Shown one piece after another: positions 1-7,882 of a stretch of DNA of 21,784 nt. Origin of the DNA: Pseudomonadota bacterium (GTDB lineage Bacteria > Pseudomonadota > Gammaproteobacteria > Steroidobacterales > Steroidobacteraceae); NCBI GenBank assembly GCA_021850555.1, contig JAJZLX010000728.1, positions 1 to 21,784 of the forward strand. Reading direction: 5' to 3'. Below the pieces are notes generated by a model. That model was not told where the DNA came from and searched no databases. It saw only the letters and a program-made list of their open reading frames with translations. The stretch's first letter is position 1, and every line of letters starts with the position of its first letter. The translations under genes and the position numbers were made by a program.

Positions 1-292
1 CGAGGTAGATCAGGATCGCCCCGGATTCGAACAGCGCCAGCGGCCGCCCGCCGGGTCCCTCGGGATCGAGGATTGCGGGAATCTTGTTGTTGGGATTGAG
101 CGAGAGGAATTCCGGGGAGAGCTGATCGCGGGCGTCGAAGCTCACCCGGTGGGCTTCGTACGGCAGACCCGTCTCCTCGAGCATGATCGAGACTTTGACC
201 CCGTTCGGCGTCGGCAGCGAGTACAGCTGCAGCCTCTCGGGGTGCAAGGCGGGCCACTTGCGGGTGATGGGAAAGGCGGACAGGTCGGTCAT
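1..292 (-). CDS. Glutathione S-transferase, YfcG/YghU type (N-terminal part, cut by window edge)
   Basis: Reading leftward from ATG at 292, 97 codons remain open to the window edge, so the C-terminal helical domain is missing. The visible part is a thioredoxin-fold GST N-domain. It has the beta1 strand and active-site loop LYSLPTPNG (N at residue 30), NPNNKIPAI with the cis-proline at residue 72, and an ES pair at residues 89-90 that in the family contacts the glutathione gamma-glutamyl group. The TPNG loop and the NPNNKIPAI wording are typical of the bacterial Nu-class enzymes (YfcG, YghU), which are glutathione-dependent disulfide-bond reductases or peroxidases in the cytoplasm. A GAGGGA ribosome site lies about six bases upstream of the ATG. 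It is divergent from the beta-propeller gene, with no evident functional link. Family is certain at the domain level; the exact substrate cannot be read. Confidence 0.88.
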   Translation of the reverse strand, partial: MTDLSAFPITRKWPALHPERLQLYSLPTPNGVKVSIMLEETGLPYEAHRVSFDARDQLSPEFLSLNPNNKIPAILDPEGPGGRPLALFESGAILIYL

Positions 293-458
293 GGTGCGTC
301 CCTCGGTCCGATGGCATTGCGGCGCTGCCTGAGCGCGGAGGAACGATAGGTTGATCGCCCGGCGAGGCGGCGGCAAGTCTCCCGCAGAGGAGGGCGTCGG
401 TTCCGCCATGGGAGGCGCCGCCCGCCGGCCCGTTCATGCGAAATAAGGACAACATTTC

Positions 459-503
459 ATGAGCCAGGCCGCAGCGCAGCAGGCCTGGATGGGGTATGGT
501 TGA
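459..503 (+). CDS. Possible 14-codon leader peptide upstream of the beta-propeller gene
   Basis: ATG at 459 opens a 14-codon frame (MSQAAAQQAWMGYG) ending in TGA at 501-503. It is preceded by AAGGA at 445-449 with a nine-base gap, a better ribosome site than the one in front of the large gene. It ends 20 bases before the ATG at 524 and is in a different frame. It could be a translated leader that delivers ribosomes to the weak downstream start, or simply chance. No attenuator-like codon run is visible. Confidence 0.2.
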   Translation: MSQAAAQQAWMGYG

Positions 504-523
504 GGTTTTTTTGGGGGCGTCCC

Positions 524-3500
524 ATGGGTATCACTGCCTGTCGTGCGCGTATGCGCCGCTCGGCGCTCACGCTAGCGGGCTCGAGCCTGCTCGCCTGCCT
601 CGCCATGCTCTGCACCGGGCCCATCCAAGCCCGGCAGTCTTCGCTGCGCATGCCGTTCCCTGCGGCCACCGCGTTCGCGACCCGCGGACCGCTGCCGCAG
701 TCGGCCCTGGCGGACCTGCATTGGCGCCTGGTCGGACCGTTCCGCGGCGGCTGGGCCACGATGGCGGCCGGCGTGCCCCAGGATCCCAATACGTTTTACA
801 TCGGCACCGCCGGCGGTGGAGTGTGGAAGACGGTGGATGCCGGCAGAACCTGGCAGCCGGTCGGCAACAGGCTGCCACCGTCGATCGGCGCCATTGCCGT
901 CGCGCCCTCCTCGCCCGACACGATCTATGTCGGCACGGGCCAGGTCGCCCCGCGTTACGACGTGGGCGGCGGTGCGGGGGTGTTCAAGTCGACCAACGGG
1001 GGCAGGACGTGGCAGTCGCTCGGCCTGGCCGCTACGCGCCACATCGGGCGCATCTGGGTCGATCCTCACAACGCCGACGTGGTGCTGGTGGCTGCGCTCG
1101 GCCATCTCTATGGTCCGAGCCGTGAGCGCGGCATCTATCGCTCGACCAACGGCGGCAAAACGTGGGAGCACGTCCTCTACATCAATGACAAGACCGGCGT
1201 GGTCGACCTGGCCGCCGATCCGACCAATCCGAACGTGCTGTTCGCCGCCGCGTGGCAGATGCGCGACTGGCCCTGGCTCGATTACTTCGAGCCGCACGGG
1301 GGCCCCGGCAGCGGCATTTATCGCTCCACGGACGGCGGGAAGACCTGGACGCGCCTCAGGGGCGGGGGCTGGCCGAAAGGCTCCCTGGGGCGCATCGGAC
1401 TGGCCGTCACCCATACCGCCAAGGGGACCCGCATCTATGCGGCCGTCGATTCCCTCACCCAGGGCGGTATATGGCGCTCCGATGACGGCGGCAAGCACTG
1501 GCAGCGCGTGAACGATGACGAGAATGCATTCGGTAACTGGTATTTCGCGCGCCTCACCGTCGACCCGCGCAATCCCCAAGTGGTGTATTCCGCCGGGCGG
1601 TCGGTCCGGCGCTCGACCGACGGGGGCCGTACGTGGCACATCATCAAGGGGGCCCCGGGCGGTGACGATTACCACTTCATATGGCTCAATCCGCTGCACC
1701 CCGACTACTGGATCGTCGCCGCCGATCAGGGCGCGGCGGTCACCGTGGACGGCGGACGCAGCTGGAGCAGCTGGTACAACCAGCCCACCGGCCAGTTCTA
1801 TCACCTGGCCGTGGACAACCGCTTCCCCTACTGGATCTACAGCGGCCAGCAGGACAGCGGCAGTGTCGCGCTTGCGAGCCGCAGCGACTACGGCTCACTT
1901 ACCGTGCGCGACTGGCATCCGGTGGGCGGCGATGAGCGCGACTACATGGTGCCCGATCCCGGCAATCCGGACCTGGTGTTCGGCAGCGGGCTCGGGGGGC
2001 GGGTCACGCGCTGGGATGCGCGCACCGGCCAGGTCGCCAATGTCTCCCCTTATCCGCTCGACAGCTACGGGGCAAATCCCCTGAAGGTGAAATACCGCTA
2101 TGGCTGGGTGACGCCGCTCGTCTTCACGCCGACCAAGCCCCACGCGCTGCTGCTTGGCGCGCAGGTGCTGTTCCGCTCGATGAACCTGGGGCGGACCTGG
2201 CGGGTCATCTCCCCGGATCTGACCGGGGCGGTCGCGGGCACGCCGGGCTGCAGTGCGAGCGCCACCGGCGAGCTCGCCCGGGAGTGCGGATTCGGTGTGA
2301 TCAGCGCCATCGCGCCCTCGCCGCTGAAGAACGCCGAGATCTGGGTGGGTAGCGACAGCGGCCTCATCCAACTCACCCGTGACGGAGGCAAGCATTGGCA
2401 GAATGTCACGCCGCCCGCTCTTGCGCCGTGGGAAAAGATCAGCGCCATCTGCGCCTCGAGCCTCGACCCGGCGACGGCCTACGTCGCGGTGAATGATCGG
2501 CGCCGCGATGATTACCGGCCGCATGTGTTGCGCACGCAAGACTACGGCCGCACCTGGCGGGAGATCGACAGCGGGCTTCCCCCGGAGCAACAAGTGAAGG
2601 CGGTGGCGGCCGATCCGGTGCGGGCGGGGCTGCTTTTCGCGGGGACCACGGACGGGGTATTCGTGTCCTTCGACGACGGCGGGCACTGGCAGTCACTCTC
2701 GCTCAACCTGCCCAACGTGCGCGTATCGGACCTGCTCGTCCATGGCGATGATCTCATCGCGGCCACCGAGGGGCGGGCAATCTGGGTGCTGGATGACATA
2801 ACGCCGCTGCGCCAGCTCTCGGCAGCCGTGCTCGCCGCTCCCGCGCACCTGTTCGCGCCCGAGGTGGCCTTCCGGGTGCATCCCAACAACAACGAGGACA
2901 CGCCGCTGCCGCCGTCCACCCCCCAGGGAGAGAATCCGCCGGCCGGCGTGCCGATCGATTACTGGCTGGGGCCGGGCACCCACGGGCCGGTCACCCTCGC
3001 CGTCTACGATTTTCAGGGGCACCTCGTGCGGCGCTTCTCCTCCGATGAGATTCCGCGGCCCATTCATGCACACCGGTATTTCGCCAGGTATTGGCTCAGG
3101 CCCGCCAAACGGCTTTCGGCCGCCCCCGGCATGCACCGCTTCGTGTGGAATCTGCGGTATGCCCGGCCGCCGGCGATCTCGTATCGCTACAGCATGGCGG
3201 CGGTGTACGGCGAGAATACGCCGACCACCGTGGAGGGGCCTTTCGTGCTGCCGGGCATCTACCGCGTCGTGCTGAGCGCGGATGGACGGCACTGCAGCGC
3301 GCCGCTCGTGGTTCGCCTGGACCCGCGCGAGCATGTCAGCATGGAGGACCTGCGGGTGCTGCTGTCGTTCAGCCGCAAGGCCGATGCCGGGCTGGCCCGC
3401 GCCAAGGCCCTGTACGATGCGGAGAAGCCGGCGCACCAGGGGCTCGTGAAGCTTGCGGCGGACATCCGCGCAGGGCACGGCCCGCGACGGCTGCTGCCGC

Positions 3501-3763
3501 TCATCGAGCGCTTGATCGTCGCCACGAAGGTCCACGGTCCGAAGGGCCTGACCGCCCTCAACGGCGAGATCAGCTCGCTCGAGGCCAACGCCGAGTCGGC
3601 GGACATGGCGCCCACGCCGGCCGCGCGGGACGCGCTCGCGGCGTCGATGAGCGCGCTTGACGGCGCGGCGCGCCATTGGCGCGCCAGCGAGCTGCAGATC
3701 CGGCGCCTGGAGCCGGCGTTGCGCCGCGCCGGGCTGAGCCCGGTGCCGTTGAAGGGAAGCTGA
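524..3763 (+). CDS. Exported BNR/Asp-box beta-propeller protein (sortilin/VPS10-like, glycosyl-hydrolase-BNR superfamily)
   Basis: A protein of 1079 residues from ATG 524. An upstream in-frame TTG at 500 would only add eight residues before the signal sequence. The N-terminus is a signal peptide (two arginines, then a hydrophobic stretch ALTLAGSSLLACLAML), with likely cleavage near GPIQA, so the protein is exported. About eleven Asp-box motifs of the form S-x-D-x-G-x-x-W follow through roughly residue 735 (for example KTVDAGRTW, RSTNGGKTW, RSTDGGKTW, RSDDGGKHW, TQDYGRTW, SFDDGGHW). They mark one or two large beta-propellers. The last 280 residues lack Asp boxes and carry the NPPAGVPIDYWL and HRFVWNLRY segments seen at the C-terminus of this family, probably a beta-sandwich plus helices. 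Relatives are annotated as sortilin-like, xyloglucanase-like or simply BNR-repeat proteins; most have no proven enzymatic activity. A binding or scaffold role at the cell surface is as likely as hydrolysis. It converges on the DUF3443 genes. Confidence 0.85.
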   Translation: MGITACRARMRRSALTLAGSSLLACLAMLCTGPIQARQSSLRMPFPAATAFATRGPLPQSALADLHWRLVGPFRGGWATMAAGVPQDPNTFYIGTAGGGVWKTVDAGRTWQPVGNRLPPSIGAIAVAPSSPDTIYVGTGQVAPRYDVGGGAGVFKSTNGGRTWQSLGLAATRHIGRIWVDPHNADVVLVAALGHLYGPSRERGIYRSTNGGKTWEHVLYINDKTGVVDLAADPTNPNVLFAAAWQMRDWPWLDYFEPHGGPGSGIYRSTDGGKTWTRLRGGGWPKGSLGRIGLAVTHTAKGTRIYAAVDSLTQGGIWRSDDGGKHWQRVNDDENAFGNWYFARLTVDPRNPQVVYSAGRSVRRSTDGGRTWHIIKGAPGGDDYHFIWLNPLHPDYWIVAADQGAAVTVDGGRSWSSWYNQPTGQFYHLAVDNRFPYWIYSGQQDSGSVALASRSDYGSLTVRDWHPVGGDERDYMVPDPGNPDLVFGSGLGGRVTRWDARTGQVANVSPYPLDSYGANPLKVKYRYGWVTPLVFTPTKPHALLLGAQVLFRSMNLGRTWRVISPDLTGAVAGTPGCSASATGELARECGFGVISAIAPSPLKNAEIWVGSDSGLIQLTRDGGKHWQNVTPPALAPWEKISAICASSLDPATAYVAVNDRRRDDYRPHVLRTQDYGRTWREIDSGLPPEQQVKAVAADPVRAGLLFAGTTDGVFVSFDDGGHWQSLSLNLPNVRVSDLLVHGDDLIAATEGRAIWVLDDITPLRQLSAAVLAAPAHLFAPEVAFRVHPNNNEDTPLPPSTPQGENPPAGVPIDYWLGPGTHGPVTLAVYDFQGHLVRRFSSDEIPRPIHAHRYFARYWLRPAKRLSAAPGMHRFVWNLRYARPPAISYRYSMAAVYGENTPTTVEGPFVLPGIYRVVLSADGRHCSAPLVVRLDPREHVSMEDLRVLLSFSRKADAGLARAKALYDAEKPAHQGLVKLAADIRAGHGPRRLLPLIERLIVATKVHGPKGLTALNGEISSLEANAESADMAPTPAARDALAASMSALDGAARHWRASELQIRRLEPALRRAGLSPVPLKGS

Positions 3764-3815
3764 GGCGCGCCATCGGCGGGCAAAAGCCACGCCTTTTACG
3801 GGCCGCGGCGGTGGG

Positions 3816-3832
3816 CCGGGCACGATGCCCGG
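3816..3832. terminator. Hairpin between convergent genes
   Basis: A perfect seven-base inverted repeat (CCGGGCA, loop CGA, TGCCCGG) lies in the 81 bases between the stop of the beta-propeller gene (3763) and the stop of the first DUF3443 gene (3845). There is no T-run on either side, so it is not a classical intrinsic terminator. The position between two converging genes still suggests a transcript-end or stabilising hairpin. Confidence 0.35.
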
Positions 3833-3844
3833 ATCCAGCGCTTC

Positions 3845-5092
3845 CTAGTAAGCGAAGTACGGCCCCATGCCGGCCGAGGTGTTCTCGCCGGCGATGGCCA
3901 CGTACACGTCGCGGCCGAAGAAGAACGGCAGCCCGAAGTCGAACGAGCTCTGGTTCGAGCCCGATACGCCAACATCATTGAATGCCGTGAATCCGGGGTT
4001 GGCCGTGAGCAGCGTCACCGCACTGTCGAGCGCGATCGCGACACGGGAGACCGTGCCGTTTTGGTCGGAATTGGTGAGCGTGAAGGTGAGCGGCGAGGTG
4101 GGGCAGAAAAAGCCGGGGGCCGCGGAGCCGGCGGAGCAGGCGGGGATCGCGCTGTCGTAGAAGAAATACGCGTTGGAGCCGGTGTCGAAGTACGAATCCG
4201 GCAACGGCGTGCCGTTGAAGGTCGTGGTGATGTCGCCGGTCGAGGGGGCGGCGGCGAGCACCGTGGAGGCGCTCATCGTGTTGTTTCCCTCGGTTCCGAT
4301 GCCGAATATCAGCGAGCCGCTCAGGCTGCTCGCGCCTGCGGCGGGAACCGGGGGCAGCTCGACGATGACGCCGTTGTCATCGGTCTGGAAATCCACGACC
4401 GGGTTGCGGACCTGCTCATTTTGGGCGACGGCGGATTGCGTGCAGCCGCTTGCCGGACAGACGTAGTAGATGCCGTTGTTCGCATTGGCGAGGCAGCGGG
4501 CGCCGCAGTCCTGGGCGAAGGGGCCGACGCCGAGCAGACCATTGGCGCCGAACGCAGCGACGGTGTCTTCCTCGGCTCCCGTGCTCGCGCACCCGCCGGG
4601 GACTGCGCCGTAGGCCGGATCCCCGATCACCTGCACGGGAACGGCGCTTGCCGATTCTCCGCCGATGTGCACATCGGCGGTCTCGACCGGGCCCCAGCTG
4701 TAGCCGTCCGTGAATTGGGTGCACTCGAGGAGGGGCTCGCCGTTCGCGCTCTCCTGCGGCAGGGCGAGATCGAGCGTATTGCCGGAGGTGTCCCGGGCGT
4801 TGGCGAGAATCCTCAGCCCGTACGAGCCGGTGTCGACCTCGATATCGTTGAACGTCTGGCACTGCGCCGCGCTGCCGGGAACGCATACCGTGACGCTCAC
4901 ATACGGTATGTCGACCGAATGCCCGCCCGGACCGGCATCCACCTTCAGGGTGATGACATTGGGCGCGGCGGGGGAGCTGTGGGCGCTCGTGCTGGCATCG
5001 GACACACCGCCACCTGCCCTCGATGAGCCGCCGCCTGCGCAGCCGGCGACGGCAAGCGCCAGGGCGCACGAGAGGATCGCGAGTCTTCGCAC
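3845..5092 (-). CDS. DUF3443 family lipoprotein, copy A; pepsin-like double DTGS motifs
   Basis: From GTG at 5092 (AGGGGG about five bases upstream) it encodes 415 residues. The frame is open further upstream, but only this start places an N-terminal signal with lipobox VAGC (Cys18), giving a predicted lipoprotein. A Gly/Ser-rich linker follows. It is DUF3443 by overall similarity to the neighbouring copy and by family phrases such as SVDIPYVSVTVC and FDFGLPFFFG. What can be seen beyond the family name is two hydrophobic-D-T-G-S motifs, IEVDTGS (Asp87) and SYFDTGS (Asp303), a NGLLGVG segment between them and a C-terminal GLPFFFGRDVYVAI strand. This is the layout of bilobal pepsin-type aspartic proteases. 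Several cysteines could form disulfides. No activity is known to me. It is the last gene of a DUF2844-DUF3443-DUF3443 run, 159 bases after copy B. Confidence 0.85.
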   Translation of the reverse strand: MRRLAILSCALALAVAGCAGGGSSRAGGGVSDASTSAHSSPAAPNVITLKVDAGPGGHSVDIPYVSVTVCVPGSAAQCQTFNDIEVDTGSYGLRILANARDTSGNTLDLALPQESANGEPLLECTQFTDGYSWGPVETADVHIGGESASAVPVQVIGDPAYGAVPGGCASTGAEEDTVAAFGANGLLGVGPFAQDCGARCLANANNGIYYVCPASGCTQSAVAQNEQVRNPVVDFQTDDNGVIVELPPVPAAGASSLSGSLIFGIGTEGNNTMSASTVLAAAPSTGDITTTFNGTPLPDSYFDTGSNAYFFYDSAIPACSAGSAAPGFFCPTSPLTFTLTNSDQNGTVSRVAIALDSAVTLLTANPGFTAFNDVGVSGSNQSSFDFGLPFFFGRDVYVAIAGENTSAGMGPYFAY

Positions 5093-5251
5093 GGTGCCCC
5101 CTGATGGCGTGCTTGCTGGCGGATGTAGCGGCGGGGACGGGGAAAACTTTAGCCGTTGGCGGACGGACCGGCCCGAGTCCCGGGCGCGGCGGGGCATTGC
5201 GCGGGCCCGGGTGAGCTCCGCCGGGCCGCGATGCCCCTCATCGGGCTCAGG

Positions 5252-6592
5252 TCAATAGGCGTAGAACGGGCCGTAGCCGGCCGAAGTGTCCGCCCCGGAG
5301 ATGGCCACGTACACGTTGCGGCCGAAGAAGAACGGCAGGCCGAAGTCGAAGGAGCAGTCGCTCGAGCCGCAGATGGCCGTCTGATCGCCGGCGCTCGCGC
5401 CGATGTCGTTGTAGGCGGTGTCCCCACTGTTGAACAGCGTGCTGGCATCGCCGACGTAAAAAGTCACGGGCGAGCTCGTCCCGGTCATCGCGCCGCTCGA
5501 GCTCACCCCGTAGTTGGTGGCGCTCAGCGTGACCGTGGAGCTCGGGCAGAACCAGCCGGAAAGGCCCGAGCTCGTGCAGGGCGGGATGGAGGCGTCGTTG
5601 AAGTAGTAGGCGTTCGAGCCCGTATCGAACAGGGAGTAAGGGAGCGATTGGCCATTGAATTCGGTGGTGACATCGCCGCTGGCGTCGGCGGTGAGCACGG
5701 TCTGCGCGGTCAGAGCATTGTTGCCTTCGGTGTCGATGCCGAACACGAGCGAGCCGGTGACCGTCGGCGCGCCGTCCGCGGGGATCGCGGGCAGCTCGAT
5801 GATCACGCCGTTGTTGTCGGTCTGGAAATCGGCCACGGGATTGGTCACCTGCTCGGAGGTGTCGACCGCCGCGCCCACGCAGCTCGCGCCGTTGGCGGGG
5901 CAGGTGTAGTAAACCCCGCTGTTCGCGGCATTGCTGCCCGTGGAGCAGGTCGTGCCGCAGTCATGGGTGAAGGGGCCGATGCCCAGGATGCCGTTGGCCC
6001 CAAAGGTGGCGACCGTGTCCTCGTTGGTGCCGGTGCCGCTGCAGCCGGAGGGGATGGGGGGAAAGCTGGACTCGCCGCTCTGGGAGGGGTCGCCGATCAC
6101 CTGGATCGGTACGCTGGCGGCCGATTCGCCGCTGATGTCGATATCGGCCGTCGCGATCGGGCCCCAGCTGTAGCCGTCGACGAACGCGGTGCACTCGGCG
6201 ATGGTATTGCCGTTGGTGTCGGTCTCGGCCGGCAGGTTGAGGCTCAACGGGTTGCCGTTGGTGTCCGTGGCGTCGGCGAGGATCCTGAACCCAAATGATC
6301 CCGTGTCGATCTCGATGTGATCGAAGGTCTGGCACTGGGTGGTGCTGCCGGGGTAGCAGATCGTGACGGTGGTGTAGGGAATGTCGACCGAATTGACGGA
6401 GGTGCCGCCGGGGCTGGGGCCCGCATCCACGACGATCGCGGCGACGTTGTTAGTTTGGCCGCTGCCCGAGCTGCCCGAGCTTCCTGTGCTCCCCGAGCCG
6501 GTGGTGACGCCCGCCCCTCCGCCTCCGCCGCAGGAGGCGATCGCGAGCATCAGCGGGACGAGCCCCAGTAAAAAGAGCGTTCGTGTTCGCAT
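5252..6592 (-). CDS. DUF3443 family lipoprotein, copy B; pepsin-like double DTGS motifs
   Basis: From ATG 6592, with AGGGA five bases upstream, it encodes 446 residues. The signal peptide MRTRTLFLLGLVPLMLAIASC has a lipobox ending at Cys21. It is followed by a glycine/serine tether (GGGGG and repeated GSS/GSG), so the folded part probably sits away from the membrane. The body matches copy A along its length: IEIDTGS (Asp96), a GYSWGPIATADIDISGE segment, NGILGIGPF, SLFDTGSNAYYF (Asp323) and the end FDFGLPFFFGRNVYVAISGADTSAG. The two Asp motifs, the ILGIG segment and the final strand are laid out as in pepsin-family proteases. The start is only 19 bases beyond the DUF2844 stop, so the two are likely co-transcribed. 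Family assignment is firm; protease activity is inference. Confidence 0.87.
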   Translation of the reverse strand: MRTRTLFLLGLVPLMLAIASCGGGGGAGVTTGSGSTGSSGSSGSGQTNNVAAIVVDAGPSPGGTSVNSVDIPYTTVTICYPGSTTQCQTFDHIEIDTGSFGFRILADATDTNGNPLSLNLPAETDTNGNTIAECTAFVDGYSWGPIATADIDISGESAASVPIQVIGDPSQSGESSFPPIPSGCSGTGTNEDTVATFGANGILGIGPFTHDCGTTCSTGSNAANSGVYYTCPANGASCVGAAVDTSEQVTNPVADFQTDNNGVIIELPAIPADGAPTVTGSLVFGIDTEGNNALTAQTVLTADASGDVTTEFNGQSLPYSLFDTGSNAYYFNDASIPPCTSSGLSGWFCPSSTVTLSATNYGVSSSGAMTGTSSPVTFYVGDASTLFNSGDTAYNDIGASAGDQTAICGSSDCSFDFGLPFFFGRNVYVAISGADTSAGYGPFYAY

Positions 6593-6611
6593 GGAGTCCC
6601 TGAGTCTGTCG

Positions 6612-7085
6612 CTAGTGGAGATCGGAGAGGGAAACGCCCGAGGGCAGGAGCGAGGGCACGTACGCCATGCCGAAGAACGCGCGCATGTGGCCGCCGGCAT
6701 GCAAGACGAACTTCGGGCCGGTCAGCTCGATGTGGTTGCGCCCGAAGCGCTGGGTCTTCTCCGCCGCCTTGAGCTGGCTGAAGTACTGGCTGCCGAGGGT
6801 CTGCTCGAGGTTCGGCATGGTCGGTCCGTGCCAGCTGACGGCGAAAACGATGCCGGACGGGGACACGAATTCCTTCACCACCGTGCCGGAGGGCAGGGTG
6901 ATCTCTTCCACGGTGTAGCCGATGCCGGCCCGCTGGCGCAGCTGCCCTTTCATTCTGGCCCGATCGGCCGACACCGAGGCGACCGGCTGGCCCAGGCCGG
7001 CGCGGGCGGGCGCGTGAGCGGAGCCGAGCAGCAGGCCGGTACCGAAGAGGAGGGTGGCTGCGAGGGGGGCGTGGATGGCTTTCAT
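6612..7085 (-). CDS. DUF2844 family exported protein
   Basis: A protein of 157 residues from ATG 7085 with a clear signal peptide (MKAIHAPLAATLLFGTGLLLGSAHA, likely cut after AHA). The mature part of about 130 residues has the wording I associate with DUF2844: YTVEEITLPSGTVVKEFVSPSGIVFAVSWHGPTMPNLEQTLG, and near the end HIELTGPKFVLHAGGHMRAFFGMAYVPSLLP. The family has no assigned function and in proteobacterial genomes is commonly found next to DUF3443, as here. No catalytic motif or membrane segment is visible after the signal peptide, so a small periplasmic partner or chaperone for the DUF3443 lipoproteins is possible. It is the first gene of the three-gene minus-strand unit. The ribosome site is weak. 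Confidence 0.85.
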   Translation of the reverse strand: MKAIHAPLAATLLFGTGLLLGSAHAPARAGLGQPVASVSADRARMKGQLRQRAGIGYTVEEITLPSGTVVKEFVSPSGIVFAVSWHGPTMPNLEQTLGSQYFSQLKAAEKTQRFGRNHIELTGPKFVLHAGGHMRAFFGMAYVPSLLPSGVSLSDLH

Positions 7086-7247
7086 GGTCCGGCACTATAG
7101 CGGTGGAGACGATGAATTCCTGTAAAGAAAGATGATTACCGGCGCCGGCTGTACCTGGACTGAACGGCCGGCCGCTTTCCCGGTTTACGGGCAGCCCCCC
7201 AGGAGCTGCCAGCCTGCTCGGGCCTCCCCCCGGGGGCCGCGATCCGA

Positions 7248-7276
7248 TGGACATCCCGCCCGCCGTCCGATAGGAT
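7248..7276 (+). promoter_or_regulatory. Sigma-70-type promoter of tRNA-Asp
   Basis: TGGACA at 7248-7253 (five of six to TTGACA), a 17-base spacer, and TAGGAT at 7271-7276 (four of six to TATAAT) end 16 bases before the mature tRNA. The bases just after the -10 element are G/C-rich (GCGCCCCCC), the discriminator type usual for stringently controlled stable-RNA promoters. Confidence 0.7.
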
Positions 7277-7292
7277 GCGCCCCCCTTTCGGT

Positions 7293-7369
7293 GGAGCGGT
7301 AGTTCAGCTGGTTAGAATACCGGCCTGTCACGCCGGGGGTCGCGGGTTCGAGTCCCGTCCGCTCCGCCA
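7293..7369 (+). tRNA. tRNA-Asp (GTC anticodon)
   Basis: A 77-base cloverleaf with an encoded CCA end. The acceptor stem GGAGCGG pairs with CCGCTCC, the D-arm is GTTCAGCTGGTTAGAATAC, and the anticodon loop CTGTCAC places GTC at 7327-7329. The T-arm is CGGGTTCGAGTCCCG. It differs from the Escherichia coli tRNA-Asp at only a few stem and D-loop bases. It has its own promoter upstream and an intrinsic terminator downstream, so it is a single-gene transcription unit. Confidence 0.97.
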
Positions 7370-7407
7370 GACTCCATTGACGGCCACGGAAGGCTGCACA
7401 GAGCTGT

Positions 7408-7432
7408 AAGCCGCTGAAAGATGGCGGCTTTT
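7408..7432 (+). terminator. Intrinsic terminator after tRNA-Asp
   Basis: Stem AAGCCGC (7408-7414) pairs with GCGGCTT (7424-7430) around a nine-base loop and runs into TTTT, about 40 bases after the tRNA. Seven paired bases plus the T-run fit a Rho-independent terminator. Confidence 0.65.
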
Positions 7433-7584
7433 GTGCATTCGGTGGCCCAGGCGGCCCAATCGAGATCTGGGTCTGTGGTTTTCCCCGGGCGGGAGCCAAC
7501 CTTCGACGCAGCCCGCCTTCCAAAAGCCCGGACGGCATTTCCCCGCCGATGACGTGGCCCGAGCCGGCAATCCCTCGACTGTGT

Positions 7585-7660
7585 CGGTACCACGCCAAAG
7601 GATTCCCCGGGCATCGATCACCCGGCCCCAAGTACATGGGCGAGCGAGATGTGCGATTGC
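7585..7660 (-). pseudogene. Possible relic of an MBL-hydrolase 3' end
   Basis: The 11-mer CGGTACCACGC occurs at 7585-7595 and again at 7905-7915, inside the intact MBL gene, where on the minus strand it encodes Ala-Trp-Tyr. A codon trio for Ala-His-Leu lies 61 bases further right in the relic and 62 bases further right in the gene. A nine-base CATCGATCA is also in both, but at a different offset (27 versus 16). The pieces could be a frameshifted, decayed duplicate of the last 30 codons, or chance. Confidence 0.2.
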
Positions 7661-7882
7661 TGAATGCACGTGGGCGGCGCCGGGTCCCGCGGCATATGAA
7701 ATGCCGCAGAAGCCTACGTCCTCGCCCATCGGACTCGTTCGAGCTGTTGCCGAATCCGCCAATATGCCCGGGCGGCCGGGGGAGGGCGTGGTCACGCACG
7801 CCATGAGCAGCCTCACCTCGGCGGGGTCGGAGCTTCTGGCGGCCACCGCGGAGCCCGCGCAGATCGTCTTCCCCGGCTTGGC

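Larger units (their letters stand above)
7370..7882. other. 513-base stretch without a convincing gene
   Basis: Between the tRNA and the MBL-hydrolase stop codon I see the tRNA terminator (7408-7432), a perfect seven-base-stem hairpin at 7689-7707 (GCGGCAT, loop ATGAA, ATGCCGC), and weak similarity to the 3' end of the neighbouring MBL gene (about 7585-7654). Open frames exist on both strands, but none has a recognisable domain, a good ribosome site or a plausible amino-acid composition. The region could be decayed sequence at an insertion boundary beside the tRNA. Confidence 0.5.

Noticed and set aside
5093..5197. N-terminal extension of DUF3443 copy A
   Set aside because: It would bury the lipoprotein signal behind 35 residues; the GTG at 5092 places the signal at the N-terminus.
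5156..6298. 380-codon plus-strand frame rich in Gly, Ala, Arg and Val
   Set aside because: Antisense to DUF3443 copy B, which has a signal peptide and a conserved paralogue next door.
7312..7614. Minus-strand frame ending in a DGTRTRDPRRDRP-like peptide across the tRNA
   Set aside because: This is the well-known false translation of the antisense strand of tRNA-Asp; the tRNA cloverleaf explains the sequence.
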